Of a DNA stretch of 64,000 nt, positions 24,498-36,143 are shown one piece after another. The position numbers and the translations under genes were made by a program. This DNA is from Heterodera schachtii (Eukaryota; Nematoda; Chromadorea; Rhabditida; Heteroderidae), in NCBI GenBank assembly GCA_023374025.1, contig SIJG01000015.1, positions 49,497 to 113,496 on the forward strand. The letters run 5' to 3'. The notes beneath the pieces were generated by a model. The model ran no database searches. It saw only the letters and a list, made by a program, of their open reading frames with translations, and was not told the DNA's origin. Within the stretch, counting starts at the first letter, position 1; every line of letters begins with the position of its first letter.

Positions 24498-25880
24498 TTT
24501 AATTTTTAATTGCCAATTCGAAAAAGTTTTCCATGTTTAAATCAAGCAAAATTTTCCCAAAATTATAATTCTTGTGTGTTTTTCTGCAAGATTTCAACCC
24601 AGTTCTGATGAAAATTTTTATTCTACTGAGGAATTTTTTAAAAATTTTTGCAGGATAATAGAATTCACTTAGGCTACATATCGAAATATATCAAAATTAT
24701 TAAAATTTGATTCATCTTGGACGAAGTTATGAATAAATTTCTGCCAAAAATTTTCCTTTTGATTGTTTTTGACTAACGTCCCAACACCTTAAAATTTGGC
24801 TAAAAACATTTTTGAAAAACCAGAGCTTGATTGATTTCTTTTGGCCATAAACAAAAAATTAATTTTCAACAGATTTTTATGCAAATGGAAATGAAAAAAA
24901 ATGAATTCCAATTTATAAGAAAAAGAAAACAAATTTATGACGACAGCTGACGTGAAAGGTGAAAAGCAAAGACAGCCAAAAAAAGGAAAAAGATTTTGTG
25001 TTAAAATTGAAACGAAAAATGTTCGATGCTAATGGGAGGACAATGGGGCCATCTTTTTGGGAATGCCACAGATGATTTTAAATCCTTAATGTGTGGTTTA
25101 AAAAAAAATCAAAAAATCATTCAATTTCACAAAATTAATAGCAAGAAAATGTTAAATTCTTGACTATTTTTGGTTACAGCTTTTTGAAAAAAGCTAATTA
25201 ATAGAACTCTGATTATTATGTGCTAAAAATCTCGAAATAAATAATAAAATATATGCTGAAAACCAAAAATGCCAAAATATGTGCGAAAATATGTATAATA
25301 AAAAAAAAAGATTTTTTTTTGAAAATATGTACAAAAAATTAATTTTTAAGCGTGTATTCTTCAATTTTCTTGTATTTTTCTTACAGTCTTTTTTTTCTCA
25401 AAAATGCCAAATTGTGCATTTGAAAACCAAAAAAAACCAAAATATGTGCAAAAATGCCAAAATATGTGATTCATGTTCTATAATTCTCTCAAAAGCAAAA
25501 TTATTCGGAGAAAATGCTATTTTTGGAGTTTATCGTCATAAATAATGTAAGCCACAGAAAAAAATAGGTAAAACCATAAAAATACGAGCTCTACTAAATT
25601 AAATTTTAATTTTTTCGGCTAATACAAAAAAAAAAGTTTTTATCTACGAAAAATTTGCCAAGAATGGCGCGCATTTACAAAAATGTTTTCATTCTCCTCT
25701 TTTTTCCCTATTCTTTCCCATTTTTCTTTCCTTTTTCAATTTTGTTCCATGTAAACAATTGCATCCTTCACAATTTCATAAGCATTCAGCATTTTGTCCA
25801 TTCTCAAGCCAAAAAATAGCACATTCACTGTATTTTCGTGGCATACGGTCAGCAGAAGGCTTACGGTATGTCAGTGATTG
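24498..25880. repeat. Segmental duplication, right copy
   Basis: Counterpart of 21897-23395. It merges directly into the 3' end of the ubiquitin-like gene, so this is likely the parental copy. Confidence 0.8.
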
Positions 25881-26446
25881 CTTTGTGGGCTCAATTTGGG
25901 TGGCATTTTTGATCTTTTGCTTCAACATTTGCACAGTGTCTGTGCCATTCACCCAAATGGTCAACTTTATCTCTTCTTTATCCTCTTTTCTCTCTCTTTT
26001 CTCCTCTTTCACCTCTTTTTTCTCTTTTGTATAAATTACGGTAATTTGAAATTCATCAATGGACAAATGAACAGATGACTGATTTACAATGCGAGAATTG
26101 TTCAATGCTTCACTGTCTTTCAACACACCAAATGGGAAGAATTGAAGGGTTTGTCTCGTGGGCTCAATTTGGGTGGCATTTTTGATCTTTTGCTTAAACA
26201 TTTGCACAGTGTCCGTGCCATTCATCCAAATGGTCAACTTTATCTCTTCTTTCGCTTCATTCCCTTTTTCCTCTTTCACTTCCTTCTCTTTTTTATCTTT
26301 TTTCTTTTTCTCTCCTTTCTCTTCATTCTCTTTTCCTCTTTCTCTCCTTTCTCCTCATTCACTTCTTTCTCTTTGTATAAAGCACAGAATTTGAAATTCA
26401 TAATGGACAAAAAATTGTGCACCTTCCCGAATGCCATTATATTCCT
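25776..26446 (-). pseudogene. Degenerate third and fourth ubiquitin-like repeats
   Basis: This lies directly downstream of the secreted ubiquitin-like gene, on the same strand. The frame at 26279-25776 contains two diverged ubiquitin-like units, each with KLTIW[M/V]NGTDTVQM, KQKIKNATQIEP and a beta-strand region, separated by a Lys/Glu-rich linker (KEVKEEKRERKEDKEE). The stretch 26446-26280 continues the upstream frame after its TGA with a similar pattern (KFCALYKEKEV and Lys/Glu runs). The simplest reading is that one longer tandem-Ubl gene was split by a stop and a frame change in low-complexity sequence. Alternatively, the gene really ends at 26447 and this is decayed DNA. Confidence 0.5.
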
Positions 26447-27067
26447 TCATAGTTTGCTGTCATCGAGCACAACTTTATCTGTTGTGCCATGTTGAAGTTT
26501 CAGTCTCTGGACATCCGATTCAATATGCTCTTTGATCTTTGTATCCAATCCGTTTTTAATGACCAGCTTCTTCAACTGTTTGACTGTGAGTGTGCCCGTT
26601 ATCTTGACCGAAATTGTGTTCGTTTTCGAGACTAAATGCCTAGTGAATATTTTTTCATCAGTTGTCACTTCAATCTCAAAACAATTAGTGGACCGATTAA
26701 TCAACATTAGCTCATAATCCACGAACATTATAACTTCACTATCTTTTACAATGCCATAATCGGCCAGTTTCTTATCGTCCTCAAGCTCTTCAGGTTCTTC
26801 AACCGCTTGATATTCCACTGTTTGCCTTATTGGCTCAATTTTAGTCTTTTCTTGGATCTTTTGCTTCAACATTAGCACAGTGTCTGTGGCCACAACCTCA
26901 ACAGTTACCGTATTGCCGTGACCAGTAAACTTTCGATAATACTTCACTGTAATTTCAAAATCATCAGCAGCTGAGGATGATGGCATTATCATCAGCATGA
27001 GCATTGTGATTAGCCAAGCAGAAATGCCAACGGAGAACAGTGAAAGGCCAAAATGCTGCTTCATCAT
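26447..27067 (-). CDS. Secreted tandem ubiquitin-like protein
   Basis: 206 residues in a single exon. Residues 1-34 form a signal peptide: MMKQ, a hydrophobic core ITMLMLMIMP, then SSSAADD. Ubl 1 (about 36-115) shows ATDTVLMLKQKIQEKTKIEP, matching the helix of ubiquitin, followed by EDDKKLADYGIVKDSEVIMF, matching the loop and last strands. Ubl 2 (about 119-206) has TLTVKQLKKLVIKNG and ends DKVVLDDSKL at the stop. No C-terminal Gly-Gly is present, so conjugation is unlikely. Cyst nematodes are known to secrete ubiquitin-type proteins into host plants; a signal peptide on a ubiquitin fold fits that idea, but host delivery is inference. A diverged Ubl pair follows downstream. Confidence 0.7.
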   Translation of the reverse strand: MMKQHFGLSLFSVGISAWLITMLMLMIMPSSSAADDFEITVKYYRKFTGHGNTVTVEVVATDTVLMLKQKIQEKTKIEPIRQTVEYQAVEEPEELEDDKKLADYGIVKDSEVIMFVDYELMLINRSTNCFEIEVTTDEKIFTRHLVSKTNTISVKITGTLTVKQLKKLVIKNGLDTKIKEHIESDVQRLKLQHGTTDKVVLDDSKL

Positions 27068-27929
27068 TTGGAGAAATTTGGTGGCAAATTCAAATGCCTA
27101 ATGGGGGAGGGGATAAATAATGTGAATGAATGTTGAGAATGATGCTTCACCTCCCTTTTATGGGGAAGAATTCCATTGAAATTTTGTATTTTGTAGCATT
27201 AAAATGATTCGCTTTAGGATTTGGCATTTTCTAATCAAATTTTGTGTTTTGTAGCATTAAAATGATTCACTTTTTCGGCACTTTTTATTTTGTAGCATGA
27301 ATGAATGAATGCCATGCCAATGAATGATCCCATGATTTCTAAATCCATAATTCTCATGCAATAATATTTTTTATGTCATCATAAGATATTAAAAACGCAC
27401 GCTTTTTTCCAATTGTATGTTTTCAAAAATTGGTGAATTTTATAAAATTTATTAAAACTAATAATCTCATAATTATTCATTCACATTTTAACTATTGCTG
27501 GACGAAATAAATTCCGGGTTAACAATTTTTCGAAATTTCAGCAAATAGTGAGCACTTAATTAGGGCTATCGAATCGAGGAATATCTTATTTTTGATGAGT
27601 GGATGGGATCATCTTCATTTTTTGAATTGAATTTTCTCAGCTCAACTCCCGGCCCAAGAAAGTAAAATTAGGCAACGAAAAGCCACCAAAAATCATTCAT
27701 TTTGCATTAAATTAGCACTTTGTTTTCATGAAAATATTTTAGTTTTTTTGTTTTTCTCTGATGGCATACAAACAATTAAAAATGCCAATAAACTCAAATC
27801 AAATTTTAGAAGTCCAAAAATGTTTTATTTATTTAACATAAAGTTAAAAATAAATTCTATTCCAATTAATAATTCAAAAAGAATCGATCATTTCTCCGAT
27901 AATTCATTCATTCATTTTCATTCGGCTGA
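27068..27929. other. Intergenic stretch between the Ubl gene and an F-box-like gene
   Basis: Contains a short direct repeat (GTGTTTTGTAGCATTAAAAT and relatives at 27185, 27240 and 27285) just upstream of the Ubl start. No gene is recognised. Confidence 0.35.
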
Positions 27930-29189
27930 TCACTGCTTGGCCCCGCGGGACTGGAGAACACTGCTCGAATACAATGGCCTAAATCAAATGGCACAATTTA
28001 ATTTGCTGAAAAGCAAAATTTAGCAATGGCAAATGCCATTGATCCAATGGCTTACACACTTACCCAATCGAATTGTTGAAGCCATTCAAATTAAAAAACA
28101 CGTTGTTCAAATTGGCATCCAAATTTTCGTCGTCTTCCCACTGAACCGCCGCCGCCGCTTTGTCCCCAATAATTGGGCATCGCTTCAGCAGCCAATAAAA
28201 GCCTCGTTCCAATGTCAGCTTCTCATTGGTCCGCGCATTCACCAATTCAAATGGCTCAATTGGCACTGGCACATAAAAGTCGGCAAAGCGAACGGCATAA
28301 CTGACAGAAGTGCGGGCACGGACAAAAATCTAAACAAAATCAAAATGTCAAATCGGGGACGGGACAAAATTCGCCGGCCGAAATTTCGCCGAGACAAAAT
28401 TTCACCGCAAAAAAATATGAAAAAAAAATTAAACTTATTTTTAAGAAAAAATCTTAGATTTTTTAAGAAAATTTCAAAAAAAAAATTTATAAAAAATGTT
28501 CAGCGATTTTTTTTATTGAAATTTATGATAAATTCGTAAGTTTTTTCGAAAATTTTTCCAAAAAATCGCTAAAAAAGATTCAAAATATATATGGAAATGA
28601 GGACGACCTGACCTCCTTGAAATTGTTGAGCCATTCAGGGTTTTCGGAGTTCGCTGAATTCACAGCAATGCAATCGCTTTGGTTGTCCGTCTTTTCGCGG
28701 TGTGTGCAACCATTTGGCCAATGCTTGGCCGGCAGATGTTGAAGCATTTGGCCCATCAAAATCAGCAGCAGCAATTGCACCGGGAAACAGAGTGCCGGAA
28801 TTGATGGAATTGATGTTGAGATCGGAGAGAATTGTTGGCGAAGTGATGCGCAGCAAACAGTCCAAATAAGCACCATCGGCAAACGACAATTTGTGCAGTT
28901 TTGTCGTCGTAAAAATGGGCCAAATTTGACGGACAAAAACATCCCAAATCTGCTGAATGTCGTCGCTGTTGTTGCAGCCAGACAAAGCCAAATCCAAATT
29001 GGTGCCATTTCTGTCCCAAATGTGCTGATTGGAACGAAGAAATGCGAGCACGGAGTGGTCAATGTAACTGAAAAAGGGCCAATATATTCAGACCAAATGC
29101 ACTTTGATTATGGATGGACAGGACTGCCAATTTCTGATTTCAATGAGTCAATTGAATCGCTTTTGGACATGGATTTTGGCAAAAAACGA

Positions 29190-29340
29190 ATTGCAAATTG
29201 TTGTTCGAATTCGGTTCCGGGGTTTGAAATTAGTCGAAATGGATGTGTCATACTCGTGATCAGCGACCCCGAATACCCATGGAAACATCTTTACGGAAAA
29301 AATTTTATGTGGTCCAAACTGTACAAGTACCAAAATCCTT
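29190..29340. repeat. Dispersed repeat fragment in intron 2
   Basis: Contains GATCAGCGACC and CATGGAAACATC words shared with the MITE at 38159-38612 and with fragments near 34265-34330, 35250-35380 and 41945-42020. It is a remnant of that element family. Confidence 0.5.
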
Positions 29341-29439
29341 AAAATTGCCTGTTTATGTAAAAATGCTACCAAAAACTCCCAATTTTCAAACTTTCTCCCG
29401 ATGGCAGCGCCGGCCCCAAAATATTTAGTTTTTCTTAAA

Positions 29440-30030
29440 AAATTGGCTCATGTAATAAGAAATATGTATAAAAACAAAAATGTACGAAAATATGCAAATA
29501 AAAATTTTTTAAATGGTTATTTTTTGGAAAAAATCTTTGTAAGTGAGTTAAATAGGCACAAAATGGCAGAAAAATATACCTAATATAAGGTTTTGAATCA
29601 TCATTTTAACATTTTAAAATTATTTTTGGTATTTTTAGGGGTACATTTAAAAAATATATTTTTTAAATTTTTAACAAGAAATTTCTAAAAAAATTTTCAA
29701 TGTATAAAAAAATTGAAAACCGAATTTTGAATTTTTCTTTTTGTTGTTGAGATTTCCAAGATTTTCCGTAAAAATCCTCAAAATATGTAAAAAATGAAAT
29801 TATGTAAGAAAAAGTCCAAAATATGTACCAAATATGTATACCAAATATATATAAAATTCCAAAATATGTACCAAATATGTATAAAATCCCGAAATATATA
29901 CCAAATATGTATAAAATTCCAAAATATGTATAAAATCCCGAAATACATAAAAATATGTAAATAAAAGTCCCAACTTTTGTTCGCAAACACAAAAAAGAAA
30001 GAGAAGCATAGAGAAGTCAGGGAAAAAAAT
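29440..30030. repeat. ATATGTA-rich MITE debris in intron 2
   Basis: Tandem AAAATATGTACCAAATATGT words end in the AAAGTCCCAACTTTTGTTCG tail shared with fragments at 18100 and 20860. It is non-coding. Confidence 0.5.
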
Positions 30031-30679
30031 GTTATTTACATAAAATTGACATCCCAACTGATTACGACGGATTACTTACTTAATGTGAAGGCTCTCAAAG
30101 CGGAGATTGTCGGGCAGCGGACGGTCCGGGAATGGAAACTCAGCATGTTCCCAATAGACGCATAATTTTGATTTTCCTCCTTTGCCCTTGCTAATCCTTA
30201 TCCATTGCCAAAGTGCCAATTCTGTTTTGCCATCAAAATGCGTGTCCACCAAACAATCAAAACGTGGCGAAATCAGTGCCATTTTGAGGCCGAGTTCAGG
30301 ACGATCCAAATGAGGGAAAATGTCCATCCAAACGTCGTTACAAATCCAACTGAATACATAAAGCGTAAAAATCAGTTGAGATGGATGAAATCGGCACTTT
30401 TGCAGTTGAGTGGGCCCAATGAAAAACAATAGGGGAAGCTAATTTAAAAATTATTTTAATTTTTATTTTTTGCTAAAAATTGGTTCCTAGCTAATTTAAT
30501 AAAGTATTCTTTCAATTATTTTTGTTAAAAATTGGTTTTTGGTTAATAAAGTATTTTTTAAATTACAATCCAAAATCCGTCCCCCACCCCTGTGTTTTCG
30601 TAAGGGCTCACTAAACTGCAAAAGTGCCAAAAAATTTCATTAAATAATTTTCTCACATTTTCCTTAAACGTCGGTTCAT

Positions 30680-31670
30680 TTTGTGGCAATTAGCAGCAGC
30701 AGCAGCAGCACTTTTGTCGTAAATTATGTGATTGCAAAAATTAATTTATTTGTCACTTTTCTCTAAAAACATGGTTCTTACAATTAGCGTTTTTTCGGGG
30801 TTAAATTGGGAAAAGGAGGTCATTAATTTGTAAATTTATGTATCAATTGGAACAGTATGTATTGACATTGCAATTAATAGGGCGGGGAATTATATGGATA
30901 TAAAATCGCAAAATATGGCCATAAAATATGGACCAAAAATCGCGAAATATGGACATAAAATGGCAAAAATATGGACCAAAAATCGCGAAATATGGACATA
31001 AAATGGCAAAAATATGGACATAAAATATGGACCAAAAATCGCAAAATATGGACATAAATGGCAAAAATATGGACCAAAAATCGCAAAATATGGACATAAA
31101 TGGCAAAAATATGGACATAAATTTTTCCAAATTGAGGGTATAATTTTTCGAAATTTATTTAAATTTGTTAAATATAAAGTAAAACCTTCAAAAATTGAAT
31201 AAATATGGTATTAAAAATCATCTTAGAAGAAAAAAACACAAAGCTAAAATTTACTCATTTTTAGCGAAAAATTAACCCGAAAAGCGAAATTTTCGCTTTT
31301 TTGCTTATATTGACATAAATTTATAAATTTATTCAATATTCTCGAGAAAATTTTGGCAAAAATGATTTTTTTTTTTTTTTAATTTTCTGGTTTTTGGGCT
31401 CAAAAAGACCATTTTAGCTGCTGGGGGCCGTTCTAATATAGGTTTTTTGGAAAATAAAAAATGCCAAAACATGGACAAATATGGAAATAAATCGCCAAAT
31501 ATGGAAAAATATTGAAAATATAATAATGAGAAAAAATCGTTGGACGGGTCAGAGAATGATTATTCAAACAAAAAAATATTTTCCTCTGTTCAAAGAAAAT
31601 GGACAAACAAAAAGCACACAAATATTTATCGGCTTTATTGCACTTATGAGTCCAATTGACTTTTATGAGT
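30680..31670. repeat. Intergenic stretch with TATGGACATAAAATGGC tandem repeats
   Basis: 30890-31125 is a degenerate tandem of about 23-bp units containing AAAATATGGACATAAA and ACCAAAAATCGCG. (CAG)n-like AGCAGCAGCAGCAGCAGC lies at 30691-30710, upstream of the F-box-like start. No gene is recognised. Confidence 0.5.
31540..31625. repeat. Dispersed repeat containing TTGGACGGGTCAGAGAATG
   Basis: A near-identical 90-bp copy occurs at 32372-32462, and a reversed fragment lies near 35738-35765. Confidence 0.6.
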
Positions 31671-31671
31671 C

Positions 31672-31992
31672 CAATCAATTAACAAAACCTGGTTTTTGTA
31701 CATTAATTTTGTTCATGTTCGAACAAACCCTATATTTTGAGCACAAAGTCTGAATAATGTAATGATACAAGAAAACAAGAAAAATGCAAACAGTTAAAGA
31801 AAGTTACGAACCAAAATAATCAAAAATTACTTAATTAATCAAATCTTTTTTGGCAATTGCCCAAACGCTGAGATTTTAAATATTTTAGCTTTTTTAAACT
31901 TTTGGTGCTTTCGAATGATACCAAAAAGATAGGGTTTGTTCGAACATGAACAAAATTATTGTATAAAACCAGGTTTTGTTAATTGATTAAAG
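31672..31992. mobile_element. Foldback element with ~65-bp arms
   Basis: Arms 31672-31745 and 31925-31992 are inverted copies (left contains ATGTTCGAACAAACCCTAT, right contains ATAGGGTTTGTTCGAACAT). The interior shows no coding capacity. No clear target duplication was seen. Confidence 0.55.
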
Positions 31993-33780
31993 CCGCGATA
32001 TTCCGACATTTGGGGACTTGCGTAAACTGTTATTGGATGGGACATATAAAAAAATGATGGGAAGCGTATAATGCCATGGGGCGAGTAAAATGGCTCTATT
32101 TAAGTATTCAGACCAAAATTTGACAGGCTTTTTTTACCCACACGGTCACAAAAAAAACAGAGATGAAACAATGAATAGAGAGTGCCATTTTGGTATCCTA
32201 TAAAAAGTACAAAATGAAAGGCATTTTGGGCGGTGCCATTTGGGTAGTGACTCTTGAAGGTGGTGGTTGGAGATCGACCTGGACCTGGATCCAGGCCTGG
32301 ATTTTTCATGGCTCCAGGTCCAGGCTTTTTTCAAAATGTCGATCTCTAGTGGTTGTGTTTTGGTTAAAAAATTGTTGGACGGGTCAGAGAATGTTTATTC
32401 AAACAAAAATTCTTTTCTCTGTCCAAAGAAAATGGACAAACAAAAAGCACACAAATATTTATCGCCGGAGGGAAAGAAAGGCACAACATCTGCTGAAGGA
32501 AAATGATATGTATTTTGGTGAATTCATTCAATTGATTTTGTTCAATAAAATTATAAAAATATTATGTAAATTGCACATAAAATTGTAAAATATGCGAACA
32601 AAAAAAATATGAAAATATGCGCATACATTTTTCCAAATTGCTGACGAGGGTAAAATTTTCAAAATTTTTCTTCAATTACGGTAAATTTCAGCGTGGGAAA
32701 ATAAACCAAAATTTAAATTTTGATATCATTCAATAGCCCTAACTTTCGATTTTTCTACAAAATTTCATAAAATTCGTTACATAGAGCTATCGAGTTAAAT
32801 AATGTTACCAAAATATTTGTGGGTCAGTATTGGATGGGATGTGGAAAATGCCATGGGGATAATAATTAAAGTGCCATTGAACGCAGTAAATATAAGAAAG
32901 AAAAAAATGAAGGAGAAATGAACGAACTCTTCTGCTGTCACGGATAAGTCAATAATTATTATTAATGAGGGGGCATAAAGCAATTAAAAAAATTTCATAA
33001 AAAGTGTTTGTATCCAAGTTGTTCTTGAGGCTTGCTCCTTCCGAAACGCAAATTAGTCATGGCAATTTTTTTTTAAATCAAATTCTGATTTTATTTGAAA
33101 ATTCAAAAAATCAAAGAAAATTGGACGGAAAAATCTGTGGGAATTTGGTAATTTGCATTTTTAATTTTTACATTGCTTTTGCCATTTTTTCCTTCCCGAG
33201 TAATAAAAAAGCCTTAACAAAATTTGTGTAATTAATTATCTGTCTCTTGTCTTCTTTAATTATGCCCTAATTATTCTGCGACCTTTTGCTTCATAATTGT
33301 GCCATCGTTTTTTGCCTCACTTTTTCCCCTCCGTCTTCCCATGCCCTCCTCTCTTTTTTTTTTTGCCGTGCCACTCAATTCAAAATGTGACGCCGGATTT
33401 TATACTTTTTTTGCTGGTTGATTAATGACCCCAACCAATGCCGGGGAACAGGACAAATTAATGCCGGACGAAATAACGCAAAATATTGAGTCGGTAGGGT
33501 GTGGCACTTTTTTCGGCCTAAAATCACATAAATAATAATTAATTCCATATTTTCCAAACTTTTTCAATATTATGATTTGATAAATTATTTTTTATTTTAC
33601 CTATTCAAATGATTTCAGAAAATTTTTATGGAATGAATTAAATTTGAAAATTAATTTAATTATATTTATCGACAATCAGTAAATAAAGATTTTCTAAAAA
33701 ATGAATATTTTAAAAAATCATTCATTATTACCTTTATGCTTAATTTCCCAGATTATTTATTGTTTTCTATATTTACTATA
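31993..33780. other. Intergenic stretch
   Basis: Contains the second copy of the 31540 repeat (32372-32462) and an imperfect inverted pair CTGGACCTGGATCCAGGC and CCAGGTCCAGGC at 32277-32325. No gene is recognised. Confidence 0.35.
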
Positions 33781-33891
33781 ATGTGGCCTAGCAGTATTAC
33801 CACAAACAATTCTTCTTCCATTGGACAACAAAATGTCCAACATTCGTTCACCAAATTAAACGATTGCACATCAATTGTTGAAAAAATTCTG
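33781..33891 (+). CDS. Possible orphan first exon
   Basis: An ATG-initiated frame of 37 codons begins MWPSSITTNNSS and ends DCTSIVEKIL at a strong GTAAGT donor (33892). Base composition is more coding-like than the flanks. No following exon could be matched, and directly downstream lies MITE debris (33940-34200, ATTTACATAT-type words reversed). The family is not recognised; it may be a gene head cut off by that insertion. Confidence 0.3.
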
Positions 33892-34667
33892 GTAAGTTTT
33901 ATAGTAATTAATCTTAAAATTTAATTCCTCACATAATTAATTAGGGCTGCCAATTTTATGCAAATACATTTTTTTCCCCTCTGGCTTCTCCATGCTCTAA
34001 TTAGTAGGAAAAACATTTGTTTTTTGTTGTTTTTGCATATAAAAGTTGGGGCTTTTATTGACATATTTTTTTTACATATTTCCGCTTTTTCTACCTTTTA
34101 CCGTTTATATTTTTCTACATACCTATTTGGTCTTTTTCGCACTTTTTCGTACATATTTCGCAATTTTTGTGGATTTTTAAGCAAATTTTTGGAAATGGTA
34201 AAAAAAAAGCCGGCAATCCTAAAGAATGGGGGTTCCTAATTTAACTCTTTTTTATTTTGGGCTCAAAATCAGTTTTCGAGGGTGCTGGTTACGAATCCGA
34301 ACTTGGAATTTCCAAATCCCGAATCCCGGAACCGAATTCGAACAAAAAGTTTAAATATTTTTTCCACACAATATACGTTAAAACCGGTAAAATTTTGGCG
34401 CAAACTCATTTTAACAAAAGGAGTTTTTGAAAATTTATAGAAATTTCTTGTAAAAAAATTTTTTTTAAAAATGGTACTTTTCCAAAAAGGGGTCCGACGG
34501 TGCCTATAATTTTTTTTTGGAAATTTGAATAAAATATAATAAAAAATTATGCAAAATTCTTTAAAAAATTCCATTAATTCTCTTTGAAAAAATATTTAAT
34601 TTTTCATTTCACGGGCGCGGGGGGGGGGGGATACGTTCCCTCCTCCCCTCCCAGGATATGGTCTTGG

Positions 34668-35010
34668 ATGGAGATGTCTAAATGGGTCCCAGTGTCGGTC
34701 GGTACCATGACAGAGAATAAAACATTACGAATATCGGAATCGAACGAATTGCATATGGAAATCAACAATTTAGGAGAACGATGGATGGAAAATGGAGACA
34801 GAAAAAAATGCAACAAAAAATGCCACGAATTTTAAAACAGAATTTGAAGCGGAGGAGGGCGAGCCGAAAGAAGCATCAAAGACATTTCTCGCTTTTCCTT
34901 ATAACAAAACTCCGGCATTGGTTGTGTTGTCCGTGTTGGGTCGAAGGACAAAAAGTGCAAAATTTGCTAAATTTTTGACTAAATCTAGAAGTTCCAGCCA
35001 AAAAAAATGA
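34668..35010 (+). pseudogene. Unrecognised coding remnant in two frames
   Basis: One frame (34668-34835) encodes MEMSKWVPVSVG, then ELHMEINNLGERWME; the next frame (34792-35010) takes over with KTEFEAEEGEPKEASKTFL and PALVVLSVLGRR. Both look like ordinary protein and abut, so a frameshift is likely. The last part runs into the foldback arm at 34938. No domain is recognised. Confidence 0.35.
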
Positions 35011-35183
35011 AAAAATTGTCATAACTTTTGAAAAACTTATTTTGAAATTTGGCATGCTAATAGAGAATTCTTTGGGCTATCGTATGATACCAAGATTGTA
35101 CAATTAGATTGCGTCTGAGAAAAGTTATGAGAGTGGATTTAGTCAAAAAATTAGCAAATTTTGCACTTTTTGTCCTTCGACCT
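34938..35183. mobile_element. Foldback element, ~49-bp arms
   Basis: 34938-34986 and 35135-35183 are inverted copies (GGGTCGAAGGACAAAAAGTG on the left, CACTTTTTGTCCTTCGACCT on the right). Its interior is about 150 bp with no gene. Confidence 0.6.
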
Positions 35184-35928
35184 AGCACCGTGTTGTTGTG
35201 TGCTTTAGCCATGATGATCAATCTAATTTTGTGTGATTTTAAGGTTCTTGTTCCCGAAAAATCGACAATTCGATACGGCGGTTCGGGTCAGGGATTGGAA
35301 ATTGGCCAAAACGGATGTCGTCGTATCCATGGTCAGCGACCTCGGAAACTCACCGATTTTTGTTATTTAGAGGACCAAAGCAGTGAAAAGGGCGTCTAAT
35401 TATGTGGACAAATGAATTTTTGGCACTTGAGAAATTGGTCGATCATTTTTTTTTGATTTGTTGAATTAAAATTGTTGTTTTGAACTTTAAAAATTGTTCA
35501 TTTTTATTGCTTTTTAAAAGAGAAAGTTGTTTTGATTAACTTTTAAGTGTGTTTTGTTCCTTAAAAATTAATAATAAAAAATTTTAAATGCCTTTTAAAT
35601 GTGAATTTTTATATTATTCTTATTGTTTTTAAATTTATTTCTATTAGTAGTATAACTAAATTCATTGACCCCGTTTTATATAATTATATTAATTATTTTT
35701 TCAATCTGAGTTTTTTTCGAATCGTCACATCACGCTTTCTGACCCGTCCAACAATGTTTTTCTTATTTATTAATTGCAATGTCAATACTGTTCCAATTGA
35801 TAAATAAATTTAAAAATTAATTACCTCCTTTTCCCAATTTAATCCCGAATAAATAAATTTAAAAATTAATAAAAGGTATTAAAATTTGTTAATTATTTCT
35901 TTTAAAGGAAATTAAAATTTGTTTTTTA
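35184..35928. other. Intergenic stretch
   Basis: 35250-35390 is a fragment of the GATCAGCGACC element family. The remainder is AT-rich without a gene. Confidence 0.4.
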
Positions 35929-36029
35929 ATGGCATCACCCGTCGAAAAAAAGAAAAAAATTTCCTATGAATACAACAGCAGCCTAATTGGTGAAAATCAG
36001 CAGAAAACGCTGGGTTCTTTTGTGCCATT
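35929..36029 (+). pseudogene. Interrupted N-terminal coding fragment
   Basis: ATG at 35929 opens MASPVEKKKKISYEYNSS and runs to about 36029, where the 387-bp tandem repeat starts and soon brings a stop. A related start (MAPSVEKKQKF) occurs at 55070, and both lose similarity after a GCCATTG word. It may be the original 5' end of the F-box-like gene resuming at 37021, because both are in the same frame modulo 3, or a separate gene head. Confidence 0.4.
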
Positions 36030-36071
36030 GAAACATATGAACGAGCGGGGAAGCTTTTGAGGGAAAAACTA

Positions 36072-36143
36072 TGGGGCGGGCCGGCTTTGAACCGGCGTCT
36101 CTGGCTTTCCGGACCAGTGTTCTACCAGCTGAACTACCGACCC
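36072..36143 (-). tRNA. tRNA-like gene, copy 1 (anticodon loop CCGGAAA)
   Basis: Read on the minus strand: acceptor GGGTCGG pairs with CCGCCCC with one T-C mismatch; D arm GTTC-AGCTGGTA-GAAC; anticodon stem CTGGT/GCCAG with loop CCGGAAA; short variable loop AGAC; T arm GCCGG-TTCAAAG-CCGGC; discriminator A. The loop geometry gives anticodon GGA (Ser), but a Ser tRNA should have a long variable arm and position 33 should be U, not C. It could be a mutated tRNA of another isotype, a SINE-type tRNA, or a pseudogene. Confidence 0.65.

Larger units (their letters stand above)
27930..30679 (-). pseudogene. F-box-like family gene, type 1, with one frameshift
   Basis: Five exons on the minus strand: 30679-30657 (MNRRLRK), 30349-30080, 29067-28613, 28329-28064 and 27978-27930. 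The order matches the two intact paralogs at 57.7-61.3 kb: a short basic leader, an F-box-like helix block (VWMDIFPHLDRPELGL), a middle domain from YIDHSVLAFLRSNQHIW to WLNNFKEV, a C-terminal domain with FELVNARTNEKLTLE and WLLKRCPI, and a small last exon. One extra base at about 28637 (CCCTGAATGG) shifts the frame just before WLNNFKEV. If it is ignored the total is 354 codons, exactly divisible by 3, so the change is recent or a sequencing error. Intron 2 (29068-30079) is swollen by ATATGTA-rich element debris. Confidence 0.65.

Noticed and set aside
28893..29342. Plus-strand frame of 149 codons
   Set aside because: It is antisense to exon 3 of the F-box-like gene and then crosses a dispersed repeat fragment.
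30890..31125. Possible CRISPR-like regular repeat
   Set aside because: Units are degenerate and contiguous without unique spacers, and the genome is eukaryotic.
35109..35399. 96-codon plus-strand frame
   Set aside because: It is composed of a foldback arm and a fragment of the GATCAGCGACC element family.
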